DNA of 37,828 nucleotides, taken from the NCBI GenBank assembly GCA_947447115.1, contig CANFKD010000009.1:1-37828 (forward strand), read 5' to 3'. How positions within the stretch are numbered: the first letter of the stretch is position 1; every line of letters begins with the position of its first letter. The DNA comes from Caulobacteraceae bacterium. Lineage in GTDB: Bacteria > Pseudomonadota > Alphaproteobacteria > Caulobacterales > Caulobacteraceae. Below are positions 1 through 9,112 of this stretch, piece after piece. Made by a program: the position numbers and the translations under genes. A model generated the notes under the pieces. It had not been told where the DNA came from and did no database searches. It saw nothing but the letters and a program-made list of their open reading frames with translations.

Positions 1-1578
1 GAACGACAGGGAGGCGACGCCGTAATGCCAAAGGCATACGACGCCACATCGGGTCAGAGCTCGGTGTTTGATGCATTGATTGAGGCCAGCAACCTCTACG
101 GTGCCAAGAAACTGATCCTCGAAGATCAAGACCGTAATCCGCTGAGCTACACAGGATTGATCCGGGCCGCCTTTGCGCTCGGTCGAAAGATCGCGGCCGT
201 GACTGAGCCCGGCGAACGGGTTGGTCTGTTGTTGCCGTCCGGCTCAGCCGTTGTCGTGACCTTCTTTGCGCTCCATGCCTTTGGCCGCGTGCCGACCATG
301 CTCAACTTCACAGCCGGCATTCGCAATCTTAAGGCTGCGGTCAAGATTGCGGGCCTTCGCCGGGTCTATACGGCTCACCGCTTTGTCGAACAGGGCAAGT
401 TGGAAGACCTGACCGATGCCTTGAGTGAAGTCTGCCAAGTCGACTATCTCGAAGATGTCCGCGCCAGTCTTGGGCTTGGCGATAAGCTCTTTGCGGCTGC
501 GGCGGGCGCCATGCCGCGCCGTTTCCGGGCCAAGGCAAGCCCCGACTCGACCGGTGTCGTGCTGTTCACCTCTGGCAGTTTTGGTGCGCCGCGCGGCGTG
601 ATCCTGAGCCAAGCCAATCTGGTGACCAATGTTCGCCAGATCGCTGCCCATATTGATCTGGACCCGGCTTGGGTCTTCTTCAATCCCTTGCCGACCTTCC
701 ACTGTTTTGGCCTGACAGCGGGCGTGCTCTTGCCGATCCTCAACGGTATGAAGGCGTTCGAATATCCCTCACCGCTTCACGTCAAACAGATCCCGACCTT
801 GGTGCGCGAAAGCGGTGCGAGCGTGTTGCTGGCAACCGACACCTTTATCAACCAATATGCCCGCGCGGCTGATCCTGGCGACCTATCGGGTCTGCAGTTC
901 GTCGTCTGCGGTGCCGAAAAGGTTCGTGACGAGACCCACAAGCTGGTCAAGGACCGGTTCGGTCCCATCCCCTTGCTTGAAGGCTATGGTGCCACCGAAG
1001 CTGCGCCGGTCATTGCCGTGAATAAGCCGACCGACAATCGTCACGGCACGGTCGGCGGCCTACTTCCCGGCATCGAGACCCGCGTGGAGCCGGTTGAGGG
1101 CATCCCAACGGGTGGGCGTCTCTATGTCCGCGGGGCCAATGTCATGGTTGGCTATCTCAATGACGATGGTCGGGTCGAGGCCCCCGTCGATGGATGGCAC
1201 GATACAGGCGATGTTGTGGAACTGGCCGATGATGGCTGGATCACCATTTTGGGCCGCGTCAAACGTTTCGCCAAGATCGGCGGCGAGATGGTGTCCTTGA
1301 CGGCGGCTGAAGACCTCGCCCTGCAGATGTGGCCAGATGCGCGCCACGCGGTGATTTCCATGCCCGATCCACGCAAAGGTGAACGTCTGGTGCTGGTCAC
1401 CGACCGACTGGATGCCAAGGTCGCCCCTCTGGTCGCCCATGCTCAGAGCATCGGCGCGCCTGAACTGGCTGTACCGCGCAAGATCATGCACGTCACCGAA
1501 ATCCCTGTCCTCGGCACCGGCAAGACCGACTACGCCACAATCCAACGCATGGCCGAGACCGAAGGCAAGGCGGCGTAA
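1..1578 (+). CDS. Acyl-ACP synthetase / AMP-binding domain, probably C-terminal part of an LplT-Aas-type fusion (5' partial)
   Basis: This is an adenylate-forming acyl-acyl-carrier-protein (or acyl-CoA) synthetase domain that activates fatty acids, as in the Aas lysophospholipid-reacylation pathway. Visible motifs, numbered from the ATG at base 25, are the phosphate loop TSGSFGAPRG near residues 183-192, YGATEAAP near 320, GWHDTGD near 390, KIGGEMVSL near 420 and the C-terminal lysine motif GTGKTDY near 500. The frame has no stop back to base 1, and the residues before the ATG (ERQGGDAV) look like the linker that precedes this domain in three-part transporter-acyltransferase-ligase proteins. 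I therefore treat the gene as entering from the left. A separate gene starting at ATG 25, with GGGAGG ten bases upstream, is the alternative (517 residues). Family call is firm; fusion is inference. Confidence 0.82.
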   Translation, partial: ERQGGDAVMPKAYDATSGQSSVFDALIEASNLYGAKKLILEDQDRNPLSYTGLIRAAFALGRKIAAVTEPGERVGLLLPSGSAVVVTFFALHAFGRVPTMLNFTAGIRNLKAAVKIAGLRRVYTAHRFVEQGKLEDLTDALSEVCQVDYLEDVRASLGLGDKLFAAAAGAMPRRFRAKASPDSTGVVLFTSGSFGAPRGVILSQANLVTNVRQIAAHIDLDPAWVFFNPLPTFHCFGLTAGVLLPILNGMKAFEYPSPLHVKQIPTLVRESGASVLLATDTFINQYARAADPGDLSGLQFVVCGAEKVRDETHKLVKDRFGPIPLLEGYGATEAAPVIAVNKPTDNRHGTVGGLLPGIETRVEPVEGIPTGGRLYVRGANVMVGYLNDDGRVEAPVDGWHDTGDVVELADDGWITILGRVKRFAKIGGEMVSLTAAEDLALQMWPDARHAVISMPDPRKGERLVLVTDRLDAKVAPLVAHAQSIGAPELAVPRKIMHVTEIPVLGTGKTDYATIQRMAETEGKAA

Positions 1579-1586
1579 GCCCTGCC

Positions 1587-1890
1587 CACGCGGGAAAGAG
1601 TTAGAAAGAGAACAGCCTCCTACCCTCCCCCGTCTTCCCCGCGAAGGCGGGGATCCAGAACCTTTTTACGCAGGCGGGAAGCGGCCCACTGATCTTCGCC
1701 TGCGCGGGGAACTCGGCGAGTGGGAGGGGATGTTCCAAGACCGATCCGACGATGTGTAAGGGTCTGGGTCCCCGCCTTCGCGGGGAAAGTGAAAAAAAGA
1801 GAACGAGCCCCCTACCCCGTCTTGCCCGCGCAGGCGGGGATCCAGACCCTTACACTGTGGCGGGAAGTGGCCCACAGATCCCTACTTGTT
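1587..1890. repeat. Two degenerate tandem copies of a ~190-bp unit carrying GC-rich palindromes
   Basis: The gap between the synthetase gene and tgt (1579-1973) has no convincing gene. Segments starting near 1587 and near 1777 match in order with an offset of 187-191 bases: GCGGGAAAG/GCGGGGAAAG, AAAGAGAAC (1605 and 1796), CGTCTTCCCCGCG (1631) against CGTCTTGCCCGCG (1818), GGCGGGGATCCAGA, then GCGGGAAGYGGCCCAC (1674 and 1860). Inside them, 1756-1787 is an inverted copy of 1821-1853, so the two could fold together. The core CCCCGC-GAAGG-GCGGGG is of the REP-like type scattered in many alphaproteobacterial genomes. Short frames across it are repeat artefacts. Confidence 0.65.
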
Positions 1891-1931
1891 CGGGGAACGC
1901 GGCAGGCAGAGCGGGCAAACACCCCCCACTC

Positions 1932-1971
1932 CCAACCCTCTCCCCCTCAAGGGGGGAAAGGGCTTTTCTTA
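1932..1971. terminator. Possible bidirectional terminator between convergent synthetase gene and tgt
   Basis: CCCTCTCCCC and GGGGAAAGGG can pair with one mismatch across a short loop, followed on the plus strand by CTTTTCTT. It lies just after the 3' end of tgt and downstream of the synthetase gene. The CCCTCTCCCC arm also resembles a dispersed genomic repeat, so the terminator role is only probable. Confidence 0.4.
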
Positions 1972-1973
1972 CC

Positions 1974-3086
1974 CTACTTCTCCTGACGCGCGTGGAACTC
2001 ACGGCGGAAGGCCTCAAACCGGCCCTCGTTGATAGCGGCGCGCATGGCGGCCGTTAGGGCTTGGAAGAAGGCGATATTGTGCCAAGACAGCAGCACCTGA
2101 CCGAGGATCTCTTCGGATTTGACCAGATGATGCAGATAGGCCTTGGAATAGGCGCTGCTGGCCGGGCAGGCACTGGTCTCATCCAGCGGCGTGTCATCTT
2201 CAGCAAAGCGGGCATTTTTCAGCGCCAATGGGCCGTCCCAGGTCCAGGCCTGACCATGGCGACCCGAGCGGGTGGGCAGCACACAGTCAAACATATCCAC
2301 GCCGCGTGCGACCGCCTCGACCAGATCAATCGGCTTGCCAACCCCCATCAGATAGCGCGGGCGATGGACCGGCAATAGCGGCGCGCAGAAGGACAGGGTA
2401 TCGCACATGGCCTCATGGCCCTCACCGACCGCAAGCCCGCCAATGGCATAGCCATCAAAGCCGGTCTCAATCAGGCGGTCGGACGATTCTCGGCGCAGGG
2501 CCTCAAAGGTCGAACCCTGTTGAATACCAAACAGGGCTTGGCTTTCGCGCTCGCCAAAGGCGGCCTTTGACCGTGCCCCCCAGCGGGCCGAGAGCCTCAT
2601 GGCGGCGGCGGCGCGGGGATCTTCGGCGGGATAGGACACGCACTCATCGAGTTGCATGATGATGTCCGAACCGATCCGGTCGGCCTGAATCTCAATCGAG
2701 CGCTCGGGCGTGAGGATGTGTTTTGAACCATCAATATGGCTGCGAAAGGCGACAGCCTCTTCGGTGACTTTCGAGATGCCCGACAGAGACATGACCTGAA
2801 AGCCGCCGCTGTCGGTCAGGATCGGACCGTTCCAGCCCATAAATTTGTGCAGGCCGCCGAGCCGCTCGAGCCGTTCTGGCCCCGGACGAAGCATCAGGTG
2901 ATAGGTGTTGCCAAGAATGATGTCGGCGCCGGTCTGGGCCACCTGATCGACGGTCAGGGCCTTGACCGTTCCAGCCGTGCCCACCGGCATGAAGGCGGGC
3001 GTGCGGATGTCGCCGCGCGGAGTCTTAAGGACCCCGGTCCGGGCTGCGCCATCAGTGGCGTGAATGTCGAAGCTAAACTCTGCCAT
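1974..3086 (-). CDS. tgt: Queuine tRNA-ribosyltransferase with a degenerate zinc site
   Basis: Tgt exchanges guanine 34 of Asp, Asn, His and Tyr tRNAs for preQ1 in queuosine synthesis. Active-site features are intact: the general base Asp92 in LTDSGGFQV, Asp148 and Cys149-region [15 protein letters not shown] near 187, [10 protein letters not shown] near 215, and nucleophile Asp267 in [13 protein letters not shown]. The start at 3086 (370 residues) is chosen because the protein then begins like family members and its ATG overlaps the queA stop (TAATG). An in-frame ATG at 3101 lies inside queA and adds five residues. Oddly, the C-terminal zinc motif C-x-C-x2-C...H is here S305-x-C307-x2-S310...H336, so two of three cysteines are serine. 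It is last in the queA-tgt transcription unit. Family assignment is certain. Confidence 0.96.
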   Translation of the reverse strand: MAEFSFDIHATDGAARTGVLKTPRGDIRTPAFMPVGTAGTVKALTVDQVAQTGADIILGNTYHLMLRPGPERLERLGGLHKFMGWNGPILTDSGGFQVMSLSGISKVTEEAVAFRSHIDGSKHILTPERSIEIQADRIGSDIIMQLDECVSYPAEDPRAAAAMRLSARWGARSKAAFGERESQALFGIQQGSTFEALRRESSDRLIETGFDGYAIGGLAVGEGHEAMCDTLSFCAPLLPVHRPRYLMGVGKPIDLVEAVARGVDMFDCVLPTRSGRHGQAWTWDGPLALKNARFAEDDTPLDETSACPASSAYSKAYLHHLVKSEEILGQVLLSWHNIAFFQALTAAMRAAINEGRFEAFRREFHARQEK

Positions 3087-4162
3087 TAGGACGCGCGCCA
3101 TAGCAGGGAACTGTCGCCATAGGAATAGAACCGATAGCCGGTGGCGATGGCGCGCTCATAGGCCTCGCGCATCTGGACTTGCCCAGCGAAGGCGCTGACC
3201 AACATGAAGAGGGTCGATTTGGGCAGGTGAAAGTTGGTCATCAGGCCATCGGCGGCGCGGAAGCGATAGCCCGGCGTGATGAAGATGGCCGTATCGTCAG
3301 CAAAGGCGCGAATGGTGCCATCCTCACCCGTCGCGCTTTCCAGCAGGCGTAGGCTGGTGGTGCCGACGCAGATCACTCGCCCGCCTTTGGCGTGAACCTG
3401 ATTGAGCGCCGACGCGGTCTCTTCGGTCACCACGCCATATTCGGCATGCATCTTGTGGTCGGTCAGGTCGTCGGTCTTGACCGGCAAGAAGGTCCCCGCC
3501 CCGACATGGAGCGTTACAAAGTGCAAGGAGACACCCTTAGCCCTCAAAAGGGCGAGCAACTCAGGTGTGAAATGAAGGCCCGCCGTGGGGGCTGCGACCG
3601 AACCATCTTCACGGGCATAGACCGTCTGATAGTCACGCCGATCACGCTCATCCTCCGCGCGCTTGGCGGCAATATAGGGCGGCAGTGGCATCAGACCGAT
3701 GGCGGCGATGGCGAGGTCGAGTTCAACGCCGGAGCGTTCGAAGGACAGGTCCACTTCGCCGCCCTCGCCCTTGGCCTCAACCGTGGCGGTTAGGACTTGC
3801 TCATCGACCGCGCGGTCTTCATGCGGGCAGAACAGAACCTGATCGCCAATCTTGAGCCGCTTGCCCGGGCGCATAAAGGCGGTCCAGCCGTTGGGGCTGA
3901 GACGCTTGTGCAAGGTTGCCTCGACGGCCTGAACATTCTCACCGCGCGTGCGGGTGCCAAACAGGCGTGCGGGAATGACCCGCGTGTCGTTGAAGACCAG
4001 CGCATCACCGGCTTGCAAAAGCTCTGGAAGGTCAAGGACCTGATGATCGGCCAGAGCTTGCCCTGGCCGCACCAACAGAAGCCGCGCGCTATGGCGAGGC
4101 TCTGCCGGACGCAAGGCTATGGCCGCGTCCGGCAGATGGAAGTCAAAGTCGGAAAGTTTCAA
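3086..4162 (-). CDS. queA: S-adenosylmethionine:tRNA ribosyltransferase-isomerase
   Basis: QueA transfers and isomerises the ribosyl part of S-adenosylmethionine onto preQ1 in tRNA, giving epoxyqueuosine. The 358-residue length is normal. The hallmark blocks are present: DYQTVYA near 178, [13 protein letters not shown] near 187-199, [10 protein letters not shown] near 221 and [13 protein letters not shown] near 310. The start codon is TTG. It is supported by the family-like N-terminus [10 protein letters not shown] and by a four-base overlap, TTGA, with the stop of the upstream cyclophilin gene, so translation is probably coupled. The stop overlaps the tgt start by one base. Substrate flow from QueA to tRNA already modified by Tgt explains their pairing. 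Confidence 0.97.
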   Translation of the reverse strand: MKLSDFDFHLPDAAIALRPAEPRHSARLLLVRPGQALADHQVLDLPELLQAGDALVFNDTRVIPARLFGTRTRGENVQAVEATLHKRLSPNGWTAFMRPGKRLKIGDQVLFCPHEDRAVDEQVLTATVEAKGEGGEVDLSFERSGVELDLAIAAIGLMPLPPYIAAKRAEDERDRRDYQTVYAREDGSVAAPTAGLHFTPELLALLRAKGVSLHFVTLHVGAGTFLPVKTDDLTDHKMHAEYGVVTEETASALNQVHAKGGRVICVGTTSLRLLESATGEDGTIRAFADDTAIFITPGYRFRAADGLMTNFHLPKSTLFMLVSAFAGQVQMREAYERAIATGYRFYSYGDSSLLWRAS

Positions 4163-4626
4163 ACGTCAGCCGCAACGCGGGCCGTGATGATCTTGCCGGG
4201 GCTACGTGGTGGCTCACCCTTTGGCAGGGCGTCAACATGGTCCATGCCGTCCGACACCACACCCCAAACCGTATATTGGTTGTCCAAGAACGTCGCGTCA
4301 TCAAAGCAGATGAAGAACTGGCTGTTGGCCGAATGGGGCGCAGAGGTGCGGGCCATCGAGCAGACGCCGCGCAGGTGCGGTTCCTTGCTAAACTCGGCCT
4401 GAAGGTTCGGCTTGGACGAACCGCCGCCGCCGGTACCGGTAGGATCGCCGCCCTGGGCCATAAAGCCGGGAATGACGCGGTGGAAGACGACGCCATCATA
4501 GAAGCCTTCGCGGGCCAATTCCTTGATCCGGGCCACGTGGCCGGGGGCGAGGTCAGGGCGCAGGTCGATGGTCACGACGCCGGTCTCAAGCGTCAGCAAC
4601 AGGGTGTTTTCTGGATCGGCAGCCAT
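4159..4626 (-). CDS. ppiB: Cytosolic cyclophilin-type peptidyl-prolyl cis-trans isomerase
   Basis: This is a compact 155-residue cyclophilin without signal peptide, so cytosolic. The catalytic arginine is Arg50 in [16 protein letters not shown], followed by [17 protein letters not shown] near 90-106 and the cyclosporin-site tryptophan Trp121 in TVWGV. The family speeds proline isomerisation during protein folding. The gene lies 35 bases after the exported cyclophilin gene and its stop overlaps the TTG start of queA, making a four-gene minus-strand unit ending in tgt. The symbol follows the PpiB-like architecture. Confidence 0.92.
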   Translation of the reverse strand: MAADPENTLLLTLETGVVTIDLRPDLAPGHVARIKELAREGFYDGVVFHRVIPGFMAQGGDPTGTGGGGSSKPNLQAEFSKEPHLRGVCSMARTSAPHSANSQFFICFDDATFLDNQYTVWGVVSDGMDHVDALPKGEPPRSPGKIITARVAADV

Positions 4627-4661
4627 GGTTTTTCTCGATTAAAAATGAAAGACGGGTCTTC

Positions 4662-5543
4662 CTAGCGAACCTCGACAGGAAGGTCGATGTCGCAGGCAGA
4701 AAAATCAGCACCCTTCTTGGCGCGCAAGGTCTCGACCATGGCCTTGAAGTAGCCACTACGAACATCCAGCACCTTGATCGAAGGTCGCTCAGAGGCTGGC
4801 ATATCGGCCAACATCTGGACCTTGGTCATGGTGTCAGGATCCACCACAGGCTCACCCGTCTTGATCGCCCGCACGATGTCGAGACCGGATAGGGTCTGGC
4901 CATAGGCGGTGTAGCGCTTGTCCAACGACGGGAAGGCTTGGCGCATCAAGAAGAACTGACTGTTGGCACTATCGGGATTTTCACCCCGCGCGGCGCCCAG
5001 AACGCCGGGGCAGAACTGACCCCAAGCATGGACCTTGCCGTCAGCGGTCATGGCCATCAGATCATCGATCTGGGTCATGACCGGAACCGCGCCGACAAAT
5101 CCCGACTGGATTCCGATCGGCTGGCTAATGGGGGTAAAGGGACTTTGCGGGCCGCGACGATAGGTAAATTCCGCAACCACGTCGGGCTTGGTTGAGCCGC
5201 CCTCACCTGTCCCCTTAGGGTCGCCAGTCTGGGCCATGAATTCGTTGATCACGCGGTGGAACTTCAGGCCATTATAGAAGCCCTCACGGGTCAGTTCCTT
5301 GAACCGTACCACGTGGTTGGGAGCCAATTCTGGCGAAAGCTCAACAATGATCCGGCCCTTGGTCGTATCGATAACCACGACATTTTCAGGATCAGGGACG
5401 CGCCAATCGCCAGCCGCAGGCCCCTTGGCCACGGCAGAGGCTGTTACGGCCTGAGGGGCTTTGGCCTTTGGTGCCGCAGCATTGGCGCTCATAGCGGTGC
5501 CGAGCAGAAGGCTCAGGGTCAAGGCCGATAGGATATTCTTCAT
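4662..5543 (-). CDS. Exported cyclophilin-type peptidyl-prolyl isomerase with an internal insertion
   Basis: The 293-residue protein starts with a signal peptide (MKNILSALTLSLLLG, likely cleavage after ANA near residue 23), so it should work in the periplasm. The cyclophilin core is clear: FHRV with Arg97, MAQTGDPKGTGEGGS near 103-117 and DSANSQFFLM near 191-200. Compared with its cytosolic neighbour it carries about 50 extra residues (roughly 130-182) between the two core halves. The tryptophan of the ligand groove is replaced in TAYGQ. A GAGG ribosome-binding site lies five bases from the ATG. It is probably the first gene of the unit that continues into ppiB, queA and tgt. Whether the insertion binds a partner is unknown. 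Confidence 0.9.
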   Translation of the reverse strand: MKNILSALTLSLLLGTAMSANAAAPKAKAPQAVTASAVAKGPAAGDWRVPDPENVVVIDTTKGRIIVELSPELAPNHVVRFKELTREGFYNGLKFHRVINEFMAQTGDPKGTGEGGSTKPDVVAEFTYRRGPQSPFTPISQPIGIQSGFVGAVPVMTQIDDLMAMTADGKVHAWGQFCPGVLGAARGENPDSANSQFFLMRQAFPSLDKRYTAYGQTLSGLDIVRAIKTGEPVVDPDTMTKVQMLADMPASERPSIKVLDVRSGYFKAMVETLRAKKGADFSACDIDLPVEVR

Positions 5544-5562
5544 GCCGTCCTCATTTTACGTC

Positions 5563-5651
5563 TTGGCGCAATCAGTGGCCTACCGCCACGGCGCAATAGC
5601 TCAACTGATAGATCGAGCTAACCGCCAATTGGCGCAATATTGGGGCAATGG
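5563..5651. promoter_or_regulatory. Intergenic cluster of GGCGCAAT repeats with a 12-bp palindrome
   Basis: Upstream of the exported cyclophilin gene GGCGCAAT occurs at 5565-5572, 5590-5597 and 5631-5638, with a looser GGGGCAAT at 5643-5650. A perfect palindrome CGCCAATTGGCG sits at 5623-5634, and AGCTC/GAGCT at 5599-5603/5615-5619 can pair. This would be the promoter region of the ppi-queA-tgt unit. The repeats could be an operator; that is inference only. Confidence 0.3.
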
Positions 5652-5653
5652 CC

Positions 5654-6148
5654 CTAGATGCGGTTATATTTGGCTAACAGGATCTTGGCCATGGTTGGGC
5701 TCAGGAAGCTGCTGATATCCCCGCCAAGCTTGGCGATTTCCTTGACCAGACGCGAGGCTACGGCCTGGTGACGCGGATCGGCCATTAGGAACACCGTCTC
5801 GATCTCGCGATTGAGTTGCTGGTTCATCGCCGTCATCTGAAACTCATATTCGAAGTCGGCAACAGCCCGCAGGCCACGCACGATCATCTGAGCCCCGACA
5901 TCCTGCGCAAAGTGCATTAGCAGCCCCTCAAAGGGCCGAACCTCAATCTGGGCATGTTTGGCGAAGGGCTTGGTCTCTTCCAGCACCATGGCGCACCGCT
6001 CTTCAAGCGTGAACAGAGGCCCCTTATCGCGGTTAATCGCAACACCAATGACCAGCTTATCGACCAGCTTGACGGCGCGCCCGATAATATCGAGGTGGCC
6101 GTTGGTCATGGGGTCAAAGGTCCCCGGATAGAGCCCAACACGTTCCAT
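5654..6148 (-). CDS. coaD: Phosphopantetheine adenylyltransferase
   Basis: CoaD adenylylates 4'-phosphopantetheine to dephospho-CoA, the penultimate step of coenzyme A synthesis. The nucleotidyltransferase signature GTFDPMTNGH (residues 9-18) carries the T/HxGH motif, and RGLR near 91-94 and ISSFLSP near 145-151 are typical. Length, 164 residues, is normal. The ATG at 6148 is chosen because MERVGLYPGTFDP matches the family start. A TTG two codons upstream (6154) is better spaced from GAGGGG (five bases rather than eleven) and is a real alternative. It lies 82 bases downstream of the gyrA stop, in the same direction. Confidence 0.97.
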   Translation of the reverse strand: MERVGLYPGTFDPMTNGHLDIIGRAVKLVDKLVIGVAINRDKGPLFTLEERCAMVLEETKPFAKHAQIEVRPFEGLLMHFAQDVGAQMIVRGLRAVADFEYEFQMTAMNQQLNREIETVFLMADPRHQAVASRLVKEIAKLGGDISSFLSPTMAKILLAKYNRI

Positions 6149-6230
6149 AGACAATATATCCCCTCAGATTTCCGTCCCGGCGGGACAACTGACGCGTCCC
6201 TTACCGGTGTATCGACCTAGACCTTAGTGA

Positions 6231-9014
6231 TTAGGGTTCAGCCCCATCCTCTGAACCTGTGTCATCGTCACCCTTATCACCTTCAGCCAGCCGCTCAACT
6301 GATACGACACGTTCGTCATCTGCGGTTCTGAAAATAGTCACGCCTTGGGTGTTCCGTGCCGCAATACGGATCTCTGCAACAGGGCAACGGATCAGTTGGC
6401 CCTGATCGGTGACGAGGACGATCTCATCGCCATCCTCGACCGGGAACGAGGCCACCACCTTGCCGCCGCGCTTGGACAGGTCATGGGCGACCAGACCCTT
6501 ACCGCCGCGTCCGGTGACGCGATATTCGAAGGACGAACTACGCTTGCCATAACCGGTGTCGCTGAGGGTCAGGATGAACTGTTCCTGCGCGCCCAAGGCA
6601 CTGATCTGCTCGAGGGTGAGCACCGCTTCACCCTCTTCGGCTCCGCTACCGTCGGTCTCTGGCTCATCGACCACGGCCACCTCGGCCTCATCGACGGCTT
6701 CTCCGGTAACAGCACGCATGGCCTTGGCATATTTCAGATAGGCCCTCTGTTCGGCCGCACTGATGCCCAGGTGCAGAAGGATAGCCATCGAGATGACCTG
6801 ATCAGACTCCGCCAATCGGATACCGCGCACACCGGTCGACTCGCGGCCTGCAAAGACGCGGACATCATCGACACCAAAGCGGATACACTGACCCAAGGCG
6901 GTCGTTAGAAGGACGTCGTGGTTCACGGTACAAAGGCCGACACCAACAATGCCATCGCCCGCATCCAGCTTCATCGCGATCTTGCCGTTGCGATTGACCT
7001 GAACGAAGTCAGACAGACGGTTGCGGCGGACATTGCCTGAACGGGTGGCGAACATCACGTCCAAGCCGTCCCACTGTGCCTCATCCTCGGGCAGCAGCAG
7101 GATCGAGGTGATGGACTCGTTGGGTTCTAAGGGCAGCAGATTGACGAAGGCCTTGCCGCGCGATGACGGCAATCCGAGCGGCAAACGCCAGACCTTGAGC
7201 TTATAGACCTTACCCGTGGACGAGAAAAACAGCACCGGCGCGTGGGTCGAGGCCGCAAAGACGCGGGTGACGGCATCTTCTTCCTTGGTCGCCATGCCCG
7301 AGCGGCCCTTGCCGCCCCGGCGCTGGGTGCGATAGGTGGCCAGAGGCGTGCGCTTGACATAGCCGCCATGGGTGACGGTGATGACCATATCCTCACGCAG
7401 GATTAGGTCCTCGTCTTCCATGTCCGCATCGCCTTCGACGATGATCGTCCGGCGCGGAATGGCGAAGGCTTCACGCACCTCGACCAGCTCTTCACGCACA
7501 ATGGCCATGATCTTGTCGCGCGAGGCGAGGATCTCAAGATAGCCGGCGATGGCTTCGGCCAGACTGCGGGCCTCGCCAAAGATCTCGTCACGGCCAAGTC
7601 CGGTCAGGCGCGACAGGGTCAGGGCCAAGATGGCGCGGGACTGCTCGTCCGTCAGGCGCACCGCCGGTGCCCCGTCAGCCAGACCCACCACCAGGGTGCG
7701 CGGATCGGCGATCAGCTCGATTAGCGGGTTCATATCGCCCGCAGGCCAGTCCCTCGCCACCAGACGCTCGCGCGCCTCGGCAGGGTCCTTGGACGAGCGG
7801 ATGATGTGGATCACCTCGTCAATATTGGCCACGGCGATGGCCAGACCGACCAAGACGTGACCGCGATCACGGGCTTTGGTCAGTTCGAACTTGGTGCGAC
7901 GAACCACGACCTCTTCGCGGAACTCTACGAAACAGTCGATCAGACGGCGAAGGCCCATCTGCTCGGGCCGACCCCGGTCCAACGCCAGCATATTGACGCC
8001 AAACGAGCTTTGCAGCGGCGTGTAACGATAGAGCTGATTGAGGATCACTTCAGCCGAAGCGTCGCGCTTAAGCTCAACAACGACCCGCATGCCCAGACGG
8101 TCGCTTTCGTCGCGAATGTCTGAGATGCCTTCAATGCGTTTTTCACGCACCAGATCGGCGATCCGCTCGACCAGATTGGCCTTGTTCACCTGATAGGGAA
8201 TGGCGGTGATGATGATGGCTTCGCGATTGGCGCGCGCCTCTTCAACGGTGGCCACACCGCGCATAATGACCGAGCCACGGCCTGTCATCAGGGCTTCGCG
8301 CGCGCCGGTCCGGCCAATGATCTCGCCGCCCGTGGGGAAGTCTGGACCCGGTACAATATCGAGCAGCTCATCGAGCGGGATCGCTGGATTATCAATGACC
8401 GCCAGACAGGCGTCCACGATCTCACCCAGATTATGGGGTGGGATGTTGGTGGCCATACCGACGGCAATACCGCCTGCCCCATTGACCAGCAGGTTTGGCA
8501 CCCGCGATGGCAGGACGACCGGCTCATTTTCCGAGCCGTCATAATTGGGCTGGAAGTCGACCGTCCCCTTGTCGAGGTCGGCAAGCAGGGCTTCAGCCGT
8601 CTTCAGCATACGCACTTCGGTGTAACGCATGGCCGCTGGCATATCGCCGTCGACCGAGCCGAAATTGCCCTGACCATCGATCAGGACCATGCCCATCGAG
8701 AAGGGCTGCGCCATGCGGACCATGGCGTGATAGACGGCCGTGTCACCGTGCGGGTGATATTTACCGATCACGTCACCGACGATGCGGGCCGATTTGCGAT
8801 AGGCCCCCGATGGTCCATAGCCCTGCTCATGCATCGAAAACAGGATGCGGCGGTGCACAGGCTTGAGGCCGTCACGCGCGTCGGGCAAGGCGCGACTGAC
8901 AATCACGCTCATCGCATAGTCGAGATAGGAGCGCTTTAGCTCGTCCTCAATATTGATGGGCGCAATGCCGCCGCGGCGGGTCTCTTCGGGGGAATTGATT
9001 GTTTCGTCGGACAC
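6231..9014 (-). CDS. gyrA: DNA gyrase subunit A
   Basis: GyrA is the DNA-cleaving subunit of gyrase, which introduces negative supercoils with GyrB. The 927-residue protein has the catalytic Tyr131 in AAMRYTEVR, the winged-helix and tower region, and a C-terminal beta-pinwheel with GyrA box [10 protein letters not shown] near 560, ending in an acidic tail rich in Asp and Glu. In the quinolone-resistance-determining region, [17 protein letters not shown], the positions equal to E. coli Ser83 and Asp87 are Thr92 and His96. The start codon is GTG. The gene is divergent from sodC across 98 bases, so its promoter lies there. Confidence 0.98.
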   Translation of the reverse strand: MSDETINSPEETRRGGIAPINIEDELKRSYLDYAMSVIVSRALPDARDGLKPVHRRILFSMHEQGYGPSGAYRKSARIVGDVIGKYHPHGDTAVYHAMVRMAQPFSMGMVLIDGQGNFGSVDGDMPAAMRYTEVRMLKTAEALLADLDKGTVDFQPNYDGSENEPVVLPSRVPNLLVNGAGGIAVGMATNIPPHNLGEIVDACLAVIDNPAIPLDELLDIVPGPDFPTGGEIIGRTGAREALMTGRGSVIMRGVATVEEARANREAIIITAIPYQVNKANLVERIADLVREKRIEGISDIRDESDRLGMRVVVELKRDASAEVILNQLYRYTPLQSSFGVNMLALDRGRPEQMGLRRLIDCFVEFREEVVVRRTKFELTKARDRGHVLVGLAIAVANIDEVIHIIRSSKDPAEARERLVARDWPAGDMNPLIELIADPRTLVVGLADGAPAVRLTDEQSRAILALTLSRLTGLGRDEIFGEARSLAEAIAGYLEILASRDKIMAIVREELVEVREAFAIPRRTIIVEGDADMEDEDLILREDMVITVTHGGYVKRTPLATYRTQRRGGKGRSGMATKEEDAVTRVFAASTHAPVLFFSSTGKVYKLKVWRLPLGLPSSRGKAFVNLLPLEPNESITSILLLPEDEAQWDGLDVMFATRSGNVRRNRLSDFVQVNRNGKIAMKLDAGDGIVGVGLCTVNHDVLLTTALGQCIRFGVDDVRVFAGRESTGVRGIRLAESDQVISMAILLHLGISAAEQRAYLKYAKAMRAVTGEAVDEAEVAVVDEPETDGSGAEEGEAVLTLEQISALGAQEQFILTLSDTGYGKRSSSFEYRVTGRGGKGLVAHDLSKRGGKVVASFPVEDGDEIVLVTDQGQLIRCPVAEIRIAARNTQGVTIFRTADDERVVSVERLAEGDKGDDDTGSEDGAEP

Positions 9015-9112
9015 TGATTTTCAGAACTTTTCGAATGATGAATCGCTAGACCGATCTTAAGGCGTACAGTTAGCATCCATCGCGCTTTGGCGCAAAAGCA
9101 GGAGCCAGAAAC
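9015..9112. promoter_or_regulatory. Divergent promoter region between gyrA and sodC
   Basis: These 98 bases separate the GTG of gyrA from the ATG of sodC, so both promoters must lie here or overlap the genes. A ribosome-binding site CAGGAG precedes sodC by about ten bases. No operator could be recognised. Confidence 0.5.

Noticed and set aside
244-702. Long minus-strand frame inside the synthetase gene
   Set aside because: Shadow of the real gene; no family likeness and no ribosome-binding site.
1587-1971. CRISPR array
   Set aside because: Only two long degenerate copies, with no regular short repeats and unique spacers.
5590-5645. tRNA-like start GGCGCAATAGCTCAACTGATAG upstream of the cyclophilin genes
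   Set aside because: It resembles a tRNA acceptor and D-arm, but no matching anticodon stem, T-loop (GTTCGA) or 3' acceptor strand follows. (Motif shown is split from a longer match only for location.)
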